NCBI RefSeq assembly: GCF_023073415.1
Contig: NZ_JADPJL010000066.1
Location: 1 to 64,000 of the forward strand
Reading direction: 5' to 3'
DNA from: Bradyrhizobium sp. 190
Lineage (GTDB): Bacteria; Pseudomonadota; Alphaproteobacteria; Rhizobiales; Xanthobacteraceae
Length of the DNA: 64,000 nt
Each line of letters begins with the position of its first letter. The stretch's first letter is position 1. The notes beneath the pieces are model-generated. The model was not told the DNA's origin and did not search any database. It saw only the letters and a list, made by a program, of their open reading frames with translations. Both the position numbers and the translations under genes were made by a program. Of the stretch, positions 1-7,817 are shown piece by piece.

Positions 1-90
1 CGCACCAAACCCGGCCCCATCACCATCAGGCATGGCCTCCAATACTTCTTGGGCGTCGCCTCCGCGTGGGAAACCCTCAAAGATGTGTGA
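1..90 (+). CDS. 3' end of an unidentified plus-strand gene
   Basis: The first 90 bases read as 29 codons and a TGA stop in frame 1. About 24 of 29 codons end in G or C, which is the codon bias of the other genes here, so I take this as the C-terminus of a real gene that begins before the window. The peptide ends in ASAWETLKDV. I do not recognise the family. It converges on rpoH. Confidence 0.5.
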   Translation, partial: RTKPGPITIRHGLQYFLGVASAWETLKDV

Positions 91-136
91 ATCAGCTAGT
101 GCTTTCGCAGGGACGACGCGCTTGTGAAAGCAGCAC

Positions 137-172
137 CCCAAAAAACAAAAAGCCGGCGTTGCCGCCGGCTTT
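137..172 (-). terminator. rho-independent terminator of rpoH
   Basis: A perfect 9-bp stem (AAAGCCGGC / GCCGGCTTT at 149-157 and 164-172) with a 6-base loop lies just past the rpoH stop. On the minus strand it is followed by a T-rich run, seen as the A tract at 140-150 on the plus strand. The T tract is only on the minus side, so it mainly serves rpoH. Confidence 0.85.
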
Positions 173-198
173 CGTCAACTGTTACCTCGATGGCGCGA

Positions 199-1098
199 TC
201 AGTGCGCGGCTTCGAGCGCTTCGGCTTCCTGCCGGGCAATCGTGCCCTTCACGGCCGACTGCACCTTCTCGAAAGCGCGGACCTCGATCTGCCGCACGCG
301 TTCACGCGACACGCCGAATTCGGCGGCGAGGTCTTCCAGCGTCATCGGCTCTTCCGCCAGGCGCCGCGCCTCGAAGATGCGGCGTTCGCGCGGGTTGAGC
401 ACACCGATGGCGCCGTTCAGCGCCTGACGGCGATGATCGAACTCCTCGTGCTCGGCCATCACGGCTTCCTGGTTGGGCGAGTTGTCGACCAACCAGTCCT
501 GCCATTCGCCGGCTTCACCGTCGTCGCGGATCGGCGCGTTGAGCGACGCGTCGCCACCGAGGCGGCGGTTCATGTCGACAACGTCCTGATTCGTCACGCC
601 GAGGCGCTTGGCAATGATCGCTACCTGGTCGGGGCGGAGATCGCCCTCGTCCAGCGCGGAGATCTTGCTCTTCGCCTTGCGCAGGTTGAAGAACAGCTTC
701 TTCTGGTTCGCGGTGGTTCCCATTTTCACGAGCGACCAGGAACGCAGGATGTACTCTTGTATCGACGCCTTGATCCACCACATGGCGTAGGTAGCGAGAC
801 GAAAACCCTTCTCGGGCTCGAACCGCTTGACCGCCTGCATCAGGCCGACATTGCCTTCCGAGACGACCTCGGAGATCGGCAAGCCGTAGCCGCGATAGCC
901 CATGGCGATCTTGGCCACGAGCCGGAGATGGCTGGTGACAAGGTGATGTGCCGCGTCGCGATCGTCATGTTCGCGCCAACGCTTGGCGAACATGTATTCC
1001 TGCTGGGGCTCCAGCATCGGAAATTTGCGGATCTCGGCGAGGTATCTAGAAAGGCCGGATTCTCCATTGAGAACCGGCAAGGTAGCTGTACGGGCCAT
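199..1098 (-). CDS. rpoH: RNA polymerase sigma-32 factor RpoH
   Basis: Heat-shock sigma factor of 299 residues, the usual length. It directs RNA polymerase to promoters of chaperone and protease genes. The RpoH box QKKLFFNLR is at residues 132-140. Sigma region 2 covers about 50-120, with LATYAMWWIKASIQEYI as the -10 recognition and melting segment. Region 4 near 235-285 ends in a helix-turn-helix with FGVSRERVRQIE. The gene lies directly after the rluD-type gene on the same strand, separated by 215 bp, and has its own terminator. Rhizobia often carry several rpoH paralogues; I cannot say which one this is. Confidence 0.97.
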   Translation of the reverse strand: MARTATLPVLNGESGLSRYLAEIRKFPMLEPQQEYMFAKRWREHDDRDAAHHLVTSHLRLVAKIAMGYRGYGLPISEVVSEGNVGLMQAVKRFEPEKGFRLATYAMWWIKASIQEYILRSWSLVKMGTTANQKKLFFNLRKAKSKISALDEGDLRPDQVAIIAKRLGVTNQDVVDMNRRLGGDASLNAPIRDDGEAGEWQDWLVDNSPNQEAVMAEHEEFDHRRQALNGAIGVLNPRERRIFEARRLAEEPMTLEDLAAEFGVSRERVRQIEVRAFEKVQSAVKGTIARQEAEALEAAH

Positions 1099-1313
1099 TT
1101 GAGCGCCCTCCAGTGGTTCAGGCCCCCGATAGCGGCGGGCCCGGCAGGTGATCGCTGTGTTAAAGCCGACCAGGCTGCGATGTTCCGCGCTGGATATTCA
1201 GCGCAGGTGCAACATAGCCGAAAACGAACAAATAGGGAAGGAATGCTGACGTCACGTCCCCGTGTGGCAGCCATAACCATTTGGTATGGCTTATCTTTTC
1301 TGAAGGGGCTGCG

Positions 1314-2330
1314 TCATACGGCCGCTTCCAGCGCGATTTGCAGGAGGCGTAAATCCTCCGGCAGAGCCGCCTCCCAATGCAAAAATTCCCCGGTTCGGGG
1401 GTGTTCCAGGGCGAGCAGATAGGCGTGCAGGGCCTGCCGGCCGAGGGCGGTGAGTGTATCCTTACCTTGGGCACCGAGCTGGCCGGCCTTGGTCTTGAAG
1501 TGCGGGCCATAGACGGCATCGCCCATCAGGGGGTGGCCGATATGGGCGAGGTGCACCCGGATCTGATGGGTTCGCCCGGTCTCGAGCTGGCAGGCGAGAA
1601 GCGAGGCGACCGGCTTGCCGTCGCGCCCCTGATACGCCGCCTGTAATTCCCAATGGGTGATCGCCTCGCGTCCGCCCGGGCGCACCGCCATTTTTTCGCG
1701 GGCGAAAGGATGCCGGTCGATCGGCGCGTCGACCGTGCCGCGCTGGCGATTGGGCACGCCCCAGATGAAGGCCATGTAGCCCCGCTGCATCGGACCGGTG
1801 CGGCCGTGATCGGCGAATTGCGCGGTCAGCGATTGATGCGCCTGGTCGTTCTTGGCGACCACCATCAGCCCGGTCGTATCCTTGTCGAGCCGGTGCACGA
1901 TGCCCGGCCGGCGGACGCCGCCGATGCCGGAAAGGCTTGCGCCGCAATGGGCAATCAGCGCGTTGACCAGCGTGCCGCTCTCGTGGCCCGCGGCCGGATG
2001 CACGACGAGACCGCGCGGCTTGTCGATGACGATAATGTCGTCGTCCTCATAGATAATGTCGAGCGCGATATCTTCGCCCTGCGGCTCCGGCGCGACGGCT
2101 TCGGGGACGTCGATTGTGATCGTATCTCCGGCAGCGACATGATAAGCGGGGTCGCGGATGGGGGCGCCTTTGGCGGTGACGGAACCGGCCAGAATCAGCG
2201 CTTTCAGCCGCGAGCGCGACAGTTCCGGGCGGAGTACCGCGAGCACGCGGTCGAGGCGGGGCGATCCCTCGTCGCCGCCGACGGTGACCTCCAGCCTTTG
2301 ACCGTTGTTTGAAGAAGAGCCTTGTTCCAA
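1314..2330 (-). CDS. rluD: RluA/RluD-family 23S rRNA pseudouridine synthase
   Basis: Predicted to isomerise uridines in 23S rRNA, in the cytoplasm on the assembling large subunit. The 338 residues match the RluD class. An N-terminal S4 RNA-binding domain spans about 22-75, and the catalytic motif HRLDKDTTG is at 146-154, with Asp149 as the catalytic residue. The C-terminal motif RTHQIRVHLAHIGHPLMGD is also typical. The start I use is TTG at 2330, because no ATG lies upstream of the S4 domain in this frame; the true start could be a nearby alternative codon. The divergent small gene starts only 25 bp away. RluD rather than RluC is inferred from length and the S4 domain. Confidence 0.9.
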   Translation of the reverse strand: MEQGSSSNNGQRLEVTVGGDEGSPRLDRVLAVLRPELSRSRLKALILAGSVTAKGAPIRDPAYHVAAGDTITIDVPEAVAPEPQGEDIALDIIYEDDDIIVIDKPRGLVVHPAAGHESGTLVNALIAHCGASLSGIGGVRRPGIVHRLDKDTTGLMVVAKNDQAHQSLTAQFADHGRTGPMQRGYMAFIWGVPNRQRGTVDAPIDRHPFAREKMAVRPGGREAITHWELQAAYQGRDGKPVASLLACQLETGRTHQIRVHLAHIGHPLMGDAVYGPHFKTKAGQLGAQGKDTLTALGRQALHAYLLALEHPRTGEFLHWEAALPEDLRLLQIALEAAV

Positions 2331-2355
2331 CTATGAGCCTTATCAAGAGCCTTGC

Positions 2356-2694
2356 ATGACCGATACCGTTGCGCCCGAACCGACCCCCGAGCAGGCCGCG
2401 CTGTTTGCGCGGGTGCGGCGGATGATGCTGATCGCGGGCCTGACCTCGGCACTTGCGGTGGCCGTGGTCCTGACCGCCGTCGGGTATCGTCTTTACAAGG
2501 GCGAGGGAAGCCCCGCGGCAGCCGCGACGGACATTATCGCGACGCTGCCCAAGGGCGCCCGCATCGTCTCGACGGCGGTGGCCGGCGAGCGGCTGGTGCT
2601 GACGCTGGATATCGGCGGGGTAACCGAAATCCGCACCTTCGACGCCAAGACGCTGAAACCGGCGGGAAAGCTCAAATTCGTCAGCGAGCCCTGA
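2356..2694 (+). CDS. small single-pass membrane protein, DUF6476-like
   Basis: A 112-residue protein starting at ATG 2356. The longer reading frame from 2305 would run into the rluD start, so I reject it. Residues 1-15 are acidic and proline-rich. A basic stretch RVRRMM precedes one transmembrane helix at about 25-47 (LIAGLTSALAVAVVLTAVGY). The rest is a small soluble domain with repeated beta-like segments, presumably periplasmic. I recall similar small proteins beside rluD in Bradyrhizobiaceae under the name DUF6476, but that is from memory. The function is unknown. Confidence 0.75.
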   Translation: MTDTVAPEPTPEQAALFARVRRMMLIAGLTSALAVAVVLTAVGYRLYKGEGSPAAAATDIIATLPKGARIVSTAVAGERLVLTLDIGGVTEIRTFDAKTLKPAGKLKFVSEP

Positions 2695-2707
2695 TTCACC
2701 CTCACCG

Positions 2708-2792
2708 TCATGGCCGGGCTTGACCCGGCCATCCACGTCTTTCTTCAGTTGGCAGCCAAAGACGTGGATGCCCAGGACAAGCCCGGGCATGA
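2708..2792. repeat. dispersed palindromic intergenic repeat
   Basis: An imperfect inverted repeat of about 85 bp. The left arm begins CATGGCCGGGCTTG and includes CCACGTCTTT; the right arm carries AAAGACGTGG and ends CAAGCCCGGGCATG. Sequences of this type are scattered in intergenic regions of Bradyrhizobium genomes. It lies between the small membrane protein gene and tRNA-Glu and could form a long hairpin in RNA. Confidence 0.75.
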
Positions 2793-2850
2793 TGAATAGA
2801 AGCTTCCGCCTTGCAGCAAGCCGATTTCGCGGCTATTCCCTCTCCCGTAC

Positions 2851-2925
2851 GCTCCCTTCGTCTAGCGGTTAGGACGCGGCCCTCTCAAGGCTGAAACAGG
2901 GGTTCGATTCCCCTAGGGAGCGCCA
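2851..2925 (+). tRNA. tRNA-Glu (anticodon CTC)
   Basis: A full cloverleaf with a 7-bp acceptor stem (GCTCCCT / AGGGAGC), discriminator G and an encoded CCA at 2923-2925. The anticodon stem CGGCC/GGCTG closes the loop CTCTCAA, giving anticodon CTC for GAG codons. The T arm carries GGTTCGATTC. Its 3' end is the attachment site of the element that follows, and integration leaves the tRNA intact. Confidence 0.97.
2909..2925 (+). other. attL, left attachment site
   Basis: The 17 bases TCCCCTAGGGAGCGCCA form the last part of the T stem, the acceptor strand and CCA of tRNA-Glu. The same 17 bases recur at 6082-6098. Confidence 0.85.
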
Positions 2926-2970
2926 CCTCGTCTGCAAGACCTTATTTTCCTTGATATTTTTGCGGCTTTT

Positions 2971-2995
2971 GTCCCACTGACTTTTCCAGTGGGAC
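2971..2995. repeat. 9-bp inverted repeat just inside attL
   Basis: Perfect arms GTCCCACTG (2971-2979) and CAGTGGGAC (2987-2995) with a 7-base loop. Neither strand has a T tract after the stem, so it is a poor intrinsic terminator. It could still end the 3028-4005 transcript or be an integrase arm site. The heptamer GTCCCAC also occurs near attR, at about 6039. Confidence 0.6.
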
Positions 2996-3027
2996 AGCGA
3001 ATGTTCGATCTTTGATCGCACGATCCG

Positions 3028-4005
3028 TCAAATTCGCATCGGTGCCGCGCCATCAAGTTCGCGGATGTAGGCTTCAAGGCTACGTAACCGTTCAAGATTG
3101 AATGAGGTTCGGTAACTCAGAATAACCGCTGTCCGGCCGGTCCCACCGCGCCAACTGCCGCTTTGAAAGATACTTTCCTTATCGCGCCAAAGGCGCCAAA
3201 CTCGCTGCGTCTGACGAAATTCTCGCAATTCATCGGGATCGCCAGCGATACGTCGCTCAATTGCCTTTGCTATTCTCTCAACCTCAACTTCGCTATTATC
3301 GAGCTTGCGCCTTAGATTCCAATTGATGTCGATCGTGGTACGCTCGGCCAATTGAGGAGCAGACCTCCTCAATGCGGCATCCATCTGCTTAATGTACTGA
3401 ATGGCGCAATGGATGAACGCCAATAACTCGCGTTTACTGAATTGCGTTTCAAGTTCATTTTCGAACGCCAAATGCCTAGGCGATCCATGGATTAATTCGT
3501 GCCTTCTCTTGAACATTTCATTGAGTTGTTTTGCGAGCACAGTTTTCGTTCGCTGACCGCGACGGAAGGCGAGAGTTGTCAAGTCATACAGAGGCGTGGC
3601 CATTCGAGCGAGTGCACTCGGCTTTCGATTGTTCATTAAATCAGTCAAGGTGACATCAATTTCGTCGAACGAGGAAAAATTGCGACTCATCGCAACGATG
3701 GCACCCACTGACAAATAAGTTGAACGCGCCTGTAAAATTAAAGCGTAGTTAATCTTCAAGTCACGAAGTATGCGCGCCTCGGGATTGATCTGTTCCGGCG
3801 CAAAATCGATCAATTGTTGAAGTACGCTCCTTGCGAACCATTCCAGGCACGTTGTTGCATTCACAATCGCTAAAGGCCACAAAGCGTGGTCAGTGTTGTC
3901 TTGGACAACGAGAAGCAGTTGACGAAGACGCGCGGTGGAATGGCGAGCTCCATCATAAAGATCGGTATAAGAAGATTCAAACATTCCGTCGCTGACGCTC
4001 TTCAT
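3028..4005 (-). CDS. HEPN-like protein, cargo of the tRNA-Glu element
   Basis: A 325-residue, probably alpha-helical soluble protein. I do not recognise a named family with certainty. The notable motif is KRRHELIHG at 166-174, which fits the R-x4-H signature (Arg168, His173) of HEPN ribonuclease domains, usually written Rx4-6H. A second basic, arginine-rich helical part covers about 225-300. HEPN proteins often act as toxins or RNases in defence or toxin-antitoxin systems; assigning that role here is inference from one motif and the location on a mobile element. Its start is 8 bp from the integrase remnant on the same strand, so it could be co-transcribed with it. ATG at 3984 is an alternative start. 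Confidence 0.7.
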   Translation of the reverse strand: MKSVSDGMFESSYTDLYDGARHSTARLRQLLLVVQDNTDHALWPLAIVNATTCLEWFARSVLQQLIDFAPEQINPEARILRDLKINYALILQARSTYLSVGAIVAMSRNFSSFDEIDVTLTDLMNNRKPSALARMATPLYDLTTLAFRRGQRTKTVLAKQLNEMFKRRHELIHGSPRHLAFENELETQFSKRELLAFIHCAIQYIKQMDAALRRSAPQLAERTTIDINWNLRRKLDNSEVEVERIAKAIERRIAGDPDELREFRQTQRVWRLWRDKESIFQSGSWRGGTGRTAVILSYRTSFNLERLRSLEAYIRELDGAAPMRI

Positions 4006-4013
4006 TCAGATTC

Positions 4014-5062
4014 TCACTTGAGCTTTGCCATTGCAGCGTCGGCATTCCTCTTACGTCTCGCGGATTTTGTATACCGCTCAACTTCTTCAAGCGTCTGATG
4101 CCGGTAACGGCTATCTGATGCGGAGTAGCGCCCGCGTCGGCCAACGCCGTCGAAGTCGCTTTGCACACGCCGTGTGCTGAACAGTGCGGCAGATCAGCCT
4201 GTCGGCACCAATCTTTGAACTTGTTTCCAAACCCATTGGCCGTGAACGGCTTGCCATATTCCGTCATTAGGAACGTCATGTTGCCGACTGCCGTTGCATC
4301 AATGCTCACCCTCAAGTCGGGATGCAAGGGTATGTCAATGTCGATCGGGTTGCGATGTTCATTCTTCGCTTGCCGAAATTGGACACGTCCACCTCGGATG
4401 TGTTGTCGACCGAACCGAGGCGCGTCCTCGCACCGGCCAGTGGTGTAACGCAGAAGATCAAATGCAAGCCGCGCCTGAGTCCCAATCGGGTGGCGCTCGT
4501 TGAATTGCTCGATCTCTTCCGCCGTCCAGGTGTGATGACCAGCCGAGACATACTTTAGCTTCTTTACACCGATCGCCCGGTTGACGGTCGTTTCTTCTGC
4601 CTCGTTGGCCCAAGAAAACATTGCACGCAACGCCTTCACGCGTTAATTTGCTGCGGCTGGCGTTTCGATTTTAGCATCGCGAATTCGGCGGACGTGCCGA
4701 GGCAACATCATAGCGATGCGCTTCGCGCCATGGTCTTGCGCGATTTCATCCAACGCGCGACGTTGCCAATTTCGCGTGCTAGCGTCGAGGGATTTGTAAG
4801 TCACGCTTGCATAGTAGCGTATGCAAAGATACCGAAACGAGCCGCGCTTCGCTTCGCTGGCTTGGCGCGCCGGCGAGTCGCCCGCCGAGGCGACCGCGGC
4901 CTGATACTCTTCCATGAATTCGCTTGTGCCGGGGAATGCACGGATGCGTATCTTGCGCTTTCCGGGTGCGCGAACGTAGCATCGCACATTACCGTGCCGG
5001 TCTACATCCTCAGACAAATATTTGAGACGCACATGCATGTCGTCGGCCGACCTCAATCCCAT
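4014..5062 (-). pseudogene. tyrosine recombinase (phage-type integrase), degraded
   Basis: Three lesions are visible. The N-terminal SAM-like part (from ATG 5062) ends at an in-frame TAA at 4643-4645. Reading resumes in the same frame with RVKALRAMFSWA, as in intact relatives. The catalytic domain follows, with RHPIGTQARLA and EYGKPFTANGFGNKFKDWCR. The box II signature normally reading HGLRK is HGVCK, so the catalytic Arg is Cys. Finally a one-base deletion at about 4099-4102 puts the tyrosine box into another frame, where QTLEEVERYTK and a TGA stop at 4014-4016 are found. The product would be inactive, which would immobilise the element unless an integrase is supplied in trans. Confidence 0.9.
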
Positions 5063-5214
5063 TCGTTTTCCCCGCTATCGTCGAATGCGTCAAAGGCGCA
5101 GTCAAGCTGCTTACGGTCCCAAATCACACGCGCCCTAATCCTTTTGGGCGGGGACATTTCGCCGGCAAACCCGCCGGTGAGGGGCGGGTCGATTGGAAGG
5201 GCAGTTAGTTGCAT
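5053..5214 (-). CDS. 53-residue ORF overlapping the integrase start
   Basis: ATG at 5214 to TGA at 5053-5055. The last 10 bases overlap the start of the integrase frame, an arrangement that suggests translational coupling. The peptide is proline-rich at first (PIDPPLTGG) and ends in an acidic tail with WDRKQLDCAFDAF and NEWD. Small basic-to-acidic proteins in this position are often excision or control factors, but this one has no helix-turn-helix that I can see. Function unknown. Confidence 0.55.
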   Translation of the reverse strand: MQLTALPIDPPLTGGFAGEMSPPKRIRARVIWDRKQLDCAFDAFDDSGENEWD

Positions 5215-5294
5215 GACGCGCTTAAGCTAGCGCGCCGGTTGATTTACCGCGCGAATCCGAGGAGGTTCGGTCGGGCGACAGAGGGGGCCGCGCG

Positions 5295-5795
5295 ATGTTG
5301 GAATCAAGCGACATTCAATTTGCCTGTAATGATGCGCGTGTGCGCAACGCTGCGATCGTCGATCTCATTCATCAGGGCGACCGGCACGCCTTGGCGTTAC
5401 TTCAATTCTACATCGCGGTTGCCAGTGCCGCCATTTCAGCGGCGGCCGCTATATTTCTTACAGCTGCGCCGATCCCAAAAGTTTTTGCATGGGTGCCTGT
5501 AGGCATCGCCGTTCCGCTCATAGGAGGTGCCTATTGCTGCTTTGCCAGTATGTGGACCGCAGACATCCACCTACCGGGCCGGTCGGCCGACTTTTGGCAA
5601 TGGGCGATGAGGCCCGATATCGACACCAAGAAAGTCTACGAGGCCTATCTTGACCGTCTCCTCGAAGGCCAAGCTACCAACACCGCTCTCAACAAGCGGA
5701 TGGCAAAATGGCTGGACTATGCCAAGCGGTGCGGCGTCCTCGCACTGTTCTGCGGATTGCTCTCGCTACTTGTCGCGGTAGTCGCTCGCCTCTAG
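5295..5795 (+). CDS. multi-pass membrane protein, element cargo
   Basis: A 166-residue protein with a GA-rich Shine-Dalgarno (gaggggg) just before ATG 5295. Predicted transmembrane helices lie at about 36-57, 63-84 and 146-165. A cytoplasmic-looking stretch between them (residues 95-145) contains RPDIDTKKVYEAYLDRLLEG. Paired N-terminal helices with a short soluble part recall 2TM and 3TM effector proteins of bacterial defence systems, but I cannot assign a family. It points away from the integrase and HEPN-like genes and has its own promoter region in 5215-5294. Confidence 0.7.
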   Translation: MLESSDIQFACNDARVRNAAIVDLIHQGDRHALALLQFYIAVASAAISAAAAIFLTAAPIPKVFAWVPVGIAVPLIGGAYCCFASMWTADIHLPGRSADFWQWAMRPDIDTKKVYEAYLDRLLEGQATNTALNKRMAKWLDYAKRCGVLALFCGLLSLLVAVVARL

Positions 5796-5920
5796 CCCGT
5801 CGGCAGTCGCGGTGTTTCGTTCTTTCGGTGATCTTGATCAGTGGGCGGCGGCGGGGGCGGCGGTGTAGGCTCGCGCTTGTCGTCGCCCGATATGGTCCCG
5901 TCAGTGATCATGACTGTCAT
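5792..5920 (-). CDS. possible 42-residue proline-rich ORF
   Basis: ATG at 5918-5920 to TAG at 5792-5794, overlapping the end of the convergent membrane protein gene by 4 bp. The peptide is hydrophilic, with seven consecutive prolines in the middle (EPTPPPPPPPTDQDH) and a charged tail. The composition looks protein-like, but there is no strong ribosome-binding site or known relative. The remainder up to attR (5921-6081) shows no gene. Confidence 0.3.
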   Translation of the reverse strand: MTVMITDGTISGDDKREPTPPPPPPPTDQDHRKNETPRLPTG

Positions 5921-6081
5921 CCCGTCCACGATTCGGCGGGTAATCTATCACAAGTTAGTGCCGAGCCCCACTTTTGGGGGGCGGTGCGGTGAGACATTCG
6001 TGTTGGAAAAGCTAATGATCACGTGGAACGATATTCAGTCCCACCATAGGCTAACCCTTTGATTTTCAACGCTCCGTAAAG

Positions 6082-6098
6082 TCCCCTAGGGAGCGCCA
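6082..6098 (+). other. attR, right attachment site
   Basis: An exact 17-base copy of the tRNA-Glu 3' end (2909-2925). Identity stops at both sides: base 6081 is G against T at 2908, and base 6099 is A against C at 2926. It marks the right end of the element. Confidence 0.85.
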
Positions 6099-6195
6099 AT
6101 TCGAATTACGGTTCAGTGCACGAAACTCTCACTGGAGTTGAGTGTCACCGTAATCCGGCATTCGCGCCAAACTGCTCAGCGACGGCGGCACGACC

Positions 6196-6360
6196 ATGTG
6201 GGCCGAGCTGATGGGCGAGCTGCGCGAGATCCATCTCGGCTTGAAACCGAAGCGTCGAACCGGCCCAAGCGTAGGCGAACGGCCGCAGGCGGCCTATGAG
6301 AAGGTGGTGGCGAAGAGCGCCAAGGCTGACGTCAGCGAGGCGCAGCCCGCGATTGCCTGA
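6196..6360 (+). CDS. 54-residue ORF or gene fragment next to attR
   Basis: ATG 6196 to TGA 6358-6360. The frame is open upstream to 6154 with convincing codons (GIRAKLLSDGGTT before the ATG), so this may be the C-terminal remnant of a longer gene rather than a complete one. The C-terminus is basic, then alanine-rich. The family is not recognised. It sits 98 bp beyond attR in the chromosome side. Confidence 0.45.
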   Translation: MWAELMGELREIHLGLKPKRRTGPSVGERPQAAYEKVVAKSAKADVSEAQPAIA

Positions 6361-6426
6361 CGAACGTTGCGGGACAAGCAGCCTCACGCATACGCAAAAA
6401 CGGCAACTGTCCTCTTCATAGGAAAG

Positions 6427-7611
6427 CTATTGAGCCGCCGTCACTCGCAACGATTTCCTCAGAGCCCGTTGGGGGCTCGATTCCGGATCCGCGATCGGGC
6501 GGCGGTAGGTCGCGACGCGGCGCAGCCAGCCGACCTCGAAGACACGGTTGGATGGAAGGTTGCGAACCCTCTGCTGCAGGACGAACTGCGCCGCATCGGC
6601 GAATTCGGCGCGCACGGCCTTCGGATCGCTGGTATCGCCGTTCATCTTGAGCAGCACCTGCTTGAGACCCCAACCCTGCCGCCGCCCGGTCTCCCTGTTC
6701 ATGGCGGCTTCGTTCGGGTTGGTGCCTTCGCCCTTGAAGTTGATGTAGTCGATCAGCGGATAAAAATTCTCGGAGGCGCGAATGACGCGCGTGAACTGGA
6801 TGACGATATGTTCGCGCTCCGTGCCGTCGGGCGTCGTCTTGAGGATCTTCTCCATCGCACCTTGCGCCCGCGCCACCATGAATTGCGTCTGCTCCGGCAC
6901 GGTGTCGAGCAGAAACTGCCTCAACTCTTTCATCTGCGGTGAGTTGGAGTTCCTCCTGAACTCGGCCCGGCTTGTCCACGGGTTGGCCGGAATTTGCGTC
7001 TGGTCCAGCCAGGCGGGCAAATGCACATTCTTCCTGCGCATGAATTCGAGCAGGGCCGGAAAGCTCTCTTCGTATGGCAGCCATTTGCCGACAGGAAACC
7101 AGATGAAATGACCAATCCCTAAGGAAGCGAATTCCTCGTTCGCACTCCATGCCGTGATCGCATCAGGTTTTCCGCCTGTTTCATTCAGCCAGATCTTCTG
7201 GCCGATCTTCTTCGCCAGATCGCCCGGCAAGACGAGCTGTGGTACAGGTAAATCCTTGGCCTCGTGGCTCGATTTCCGTGCTTCCGGCATTTGAACGGCA
7301 GCTTCCGGCGCTGGCTTCTGCACCTCAGGCTGTCGCAGCACTGTTTCGGGTTCTGGCTTCTGCGTGCGGGATGCTTGCGCGACGCCGGGCCCATCCTGCT
7401 CTTTCTCGTTGTCAGTGACGCCTATCGCGGCCGGCGCGGCTGTTTCCGCCAATGCCGTTTGCGTCGCCATGCCAGCGACGATGACAGACGAGAGCAGCAA
7501 TGAGCCGCAAGCAAGCACCTTCGCGCTGTACTGTCCGGGTTTCGCTTGCCGTGCCGTTCTCCTGCCGCTGCCCGCACGCCAGCGGCCAATGAAATCACCG
7601 CCCATGTCCAT
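6427..7611 (-). CDS. secreted or periplasmic protein of unknown function
   Basis: 394 residues from ATG 7611; a longer GTG start at 7659 is possible but adds residues before a basic n-region. A signal peptide is visible (VLACGSLLLSSVIVAGMATQTALA, quoted in part here as LLLSSVIVAGMATQTALA), followed by a low-complexity linker rich in Pro, Glu and Lys to about residue 125. The folded part has the signature NETGGKPDAITAW followed by LGIGHFIWFPVG. The Glu in ETGG and the LGIGHFIW block are well conserved in a family of uncharacterised proteins and recall lysozyme-like folds, but enzymatic activity is only a guess. No neighbours suggest a role. Confidence 0.75.
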   Translation of the reverse strand: MDMGGDFIGRWRAGSGRRTARQAKPGQYSAKVLACGSLLLSSVIVAGMATQTALAETAAPAAIGVTDNEKEQDGPGVAQASRTQKPEPETVLRQPEVQKPAPEAAVQMPEARKSSHEAKDLPVPQLVLPGDLAKKIGQKIWLNETGGKPDAITAWSANEEFASLGIGHFIWFPVGKWLPYEESFPALLEFMRRKNVHLPAWLDQTQIPANPWTSRAEFRRNSNSPQMKELRQFLLDTVPEQTQFMVARAQGAMEKILKTTPDGTEREHIVIQFTRVIRASENFYPLIDYINFKGEGTNPNEAAMNRETGRRQGWGLKQVLLKMNGDTSDPKAVRAEFADAAQFVLQQRVRNLPSNRVFEVGWLRRVATYRRPIADPESSPQRALRKSLRVTAAQ

Positions 7612-7712
7612 GTTTCCGAAGGCTAGCCTGACGGGAAGGGTCGTGCGAGCGAACAACACGATGCGTATGGCGAAATCGTGGGGTCATAGTGGCGGCCCGG
7701 TGCCGGCGCCAC

Positions 7713-7817
7713 ATGGGCGACAATCCTGCGCTCAAGGCGATTGATGACGTGGCCAAGGCGCGCGGCATGGCAGAGGTCGCGAAGGCGTCCGGTCTCGGCC
7801 GGAGCGCTCCTGCTTAG
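7713..7817 (+). pseudogene. relic of an addiction-module antidote gene
   Basis: A 34-residue reading frame, ALKAIDDVAKARGMAEVAKA, then SGLGR before an early stop. It matches the start of the helix-turn-helix of HigA-like 'putative addiction module antidote' proteins, which normally continue SRESLYKAL. Here the frame ends just after GLGR, so only a fragment remains. No partner toxin gene is visible nearby. Confidence 0.45.

Larger units (their letters stand above)
2909..6098. mobile_element. small integrated element in tRNA-Glu
   Basis: About 3.2 kb bounded by an exact 17-bp direct repeat: attL at 2909-2925 in the tRNA 3' end and attR at 6082-6098. Inside are a tyrosine integrase pseudogene, a small ORF overlapping its start, a HEPN-like gene, a multi-pass membrane protein gene and a short proline-rich ORF. 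The 3' tRNA target, flanking repeat and integrase-family gene are the standard signs of an integrative element. The cargo genes look less GC-rich than the flanking core genes. The integrase is broken, so the element is probably fixed. Confidence 0.88.

Noticed and set aside
1209..1290. Heat-shock (RpoH) promoter upstream of rpoH
   Set aside because: A CCCTATTT box is seen on the minus strand, but no matching CTTG -35 element lies 16-18 bp away, so I could not support it.
124..1422. Long plus-strand open frames across rpoH and the rluD-type gene
   Set aside because: They are antisense shadows. The minus-strand frames carry complete RpoH and RluD motifs.
2971..2995. Terminator after tRNA-Glu
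   Set aside because: The hairpin has no T tract on either strand, and it lies inside the element, so it was listed as an inverted repeat only.
5796..6081. CRISPR or tandem repeat in the GC-rich patch near 5840-5870
   Set aside because: The GGC-rich run is only the complement of a seven-proline codon stretch; no regularly spaced repeats exist.
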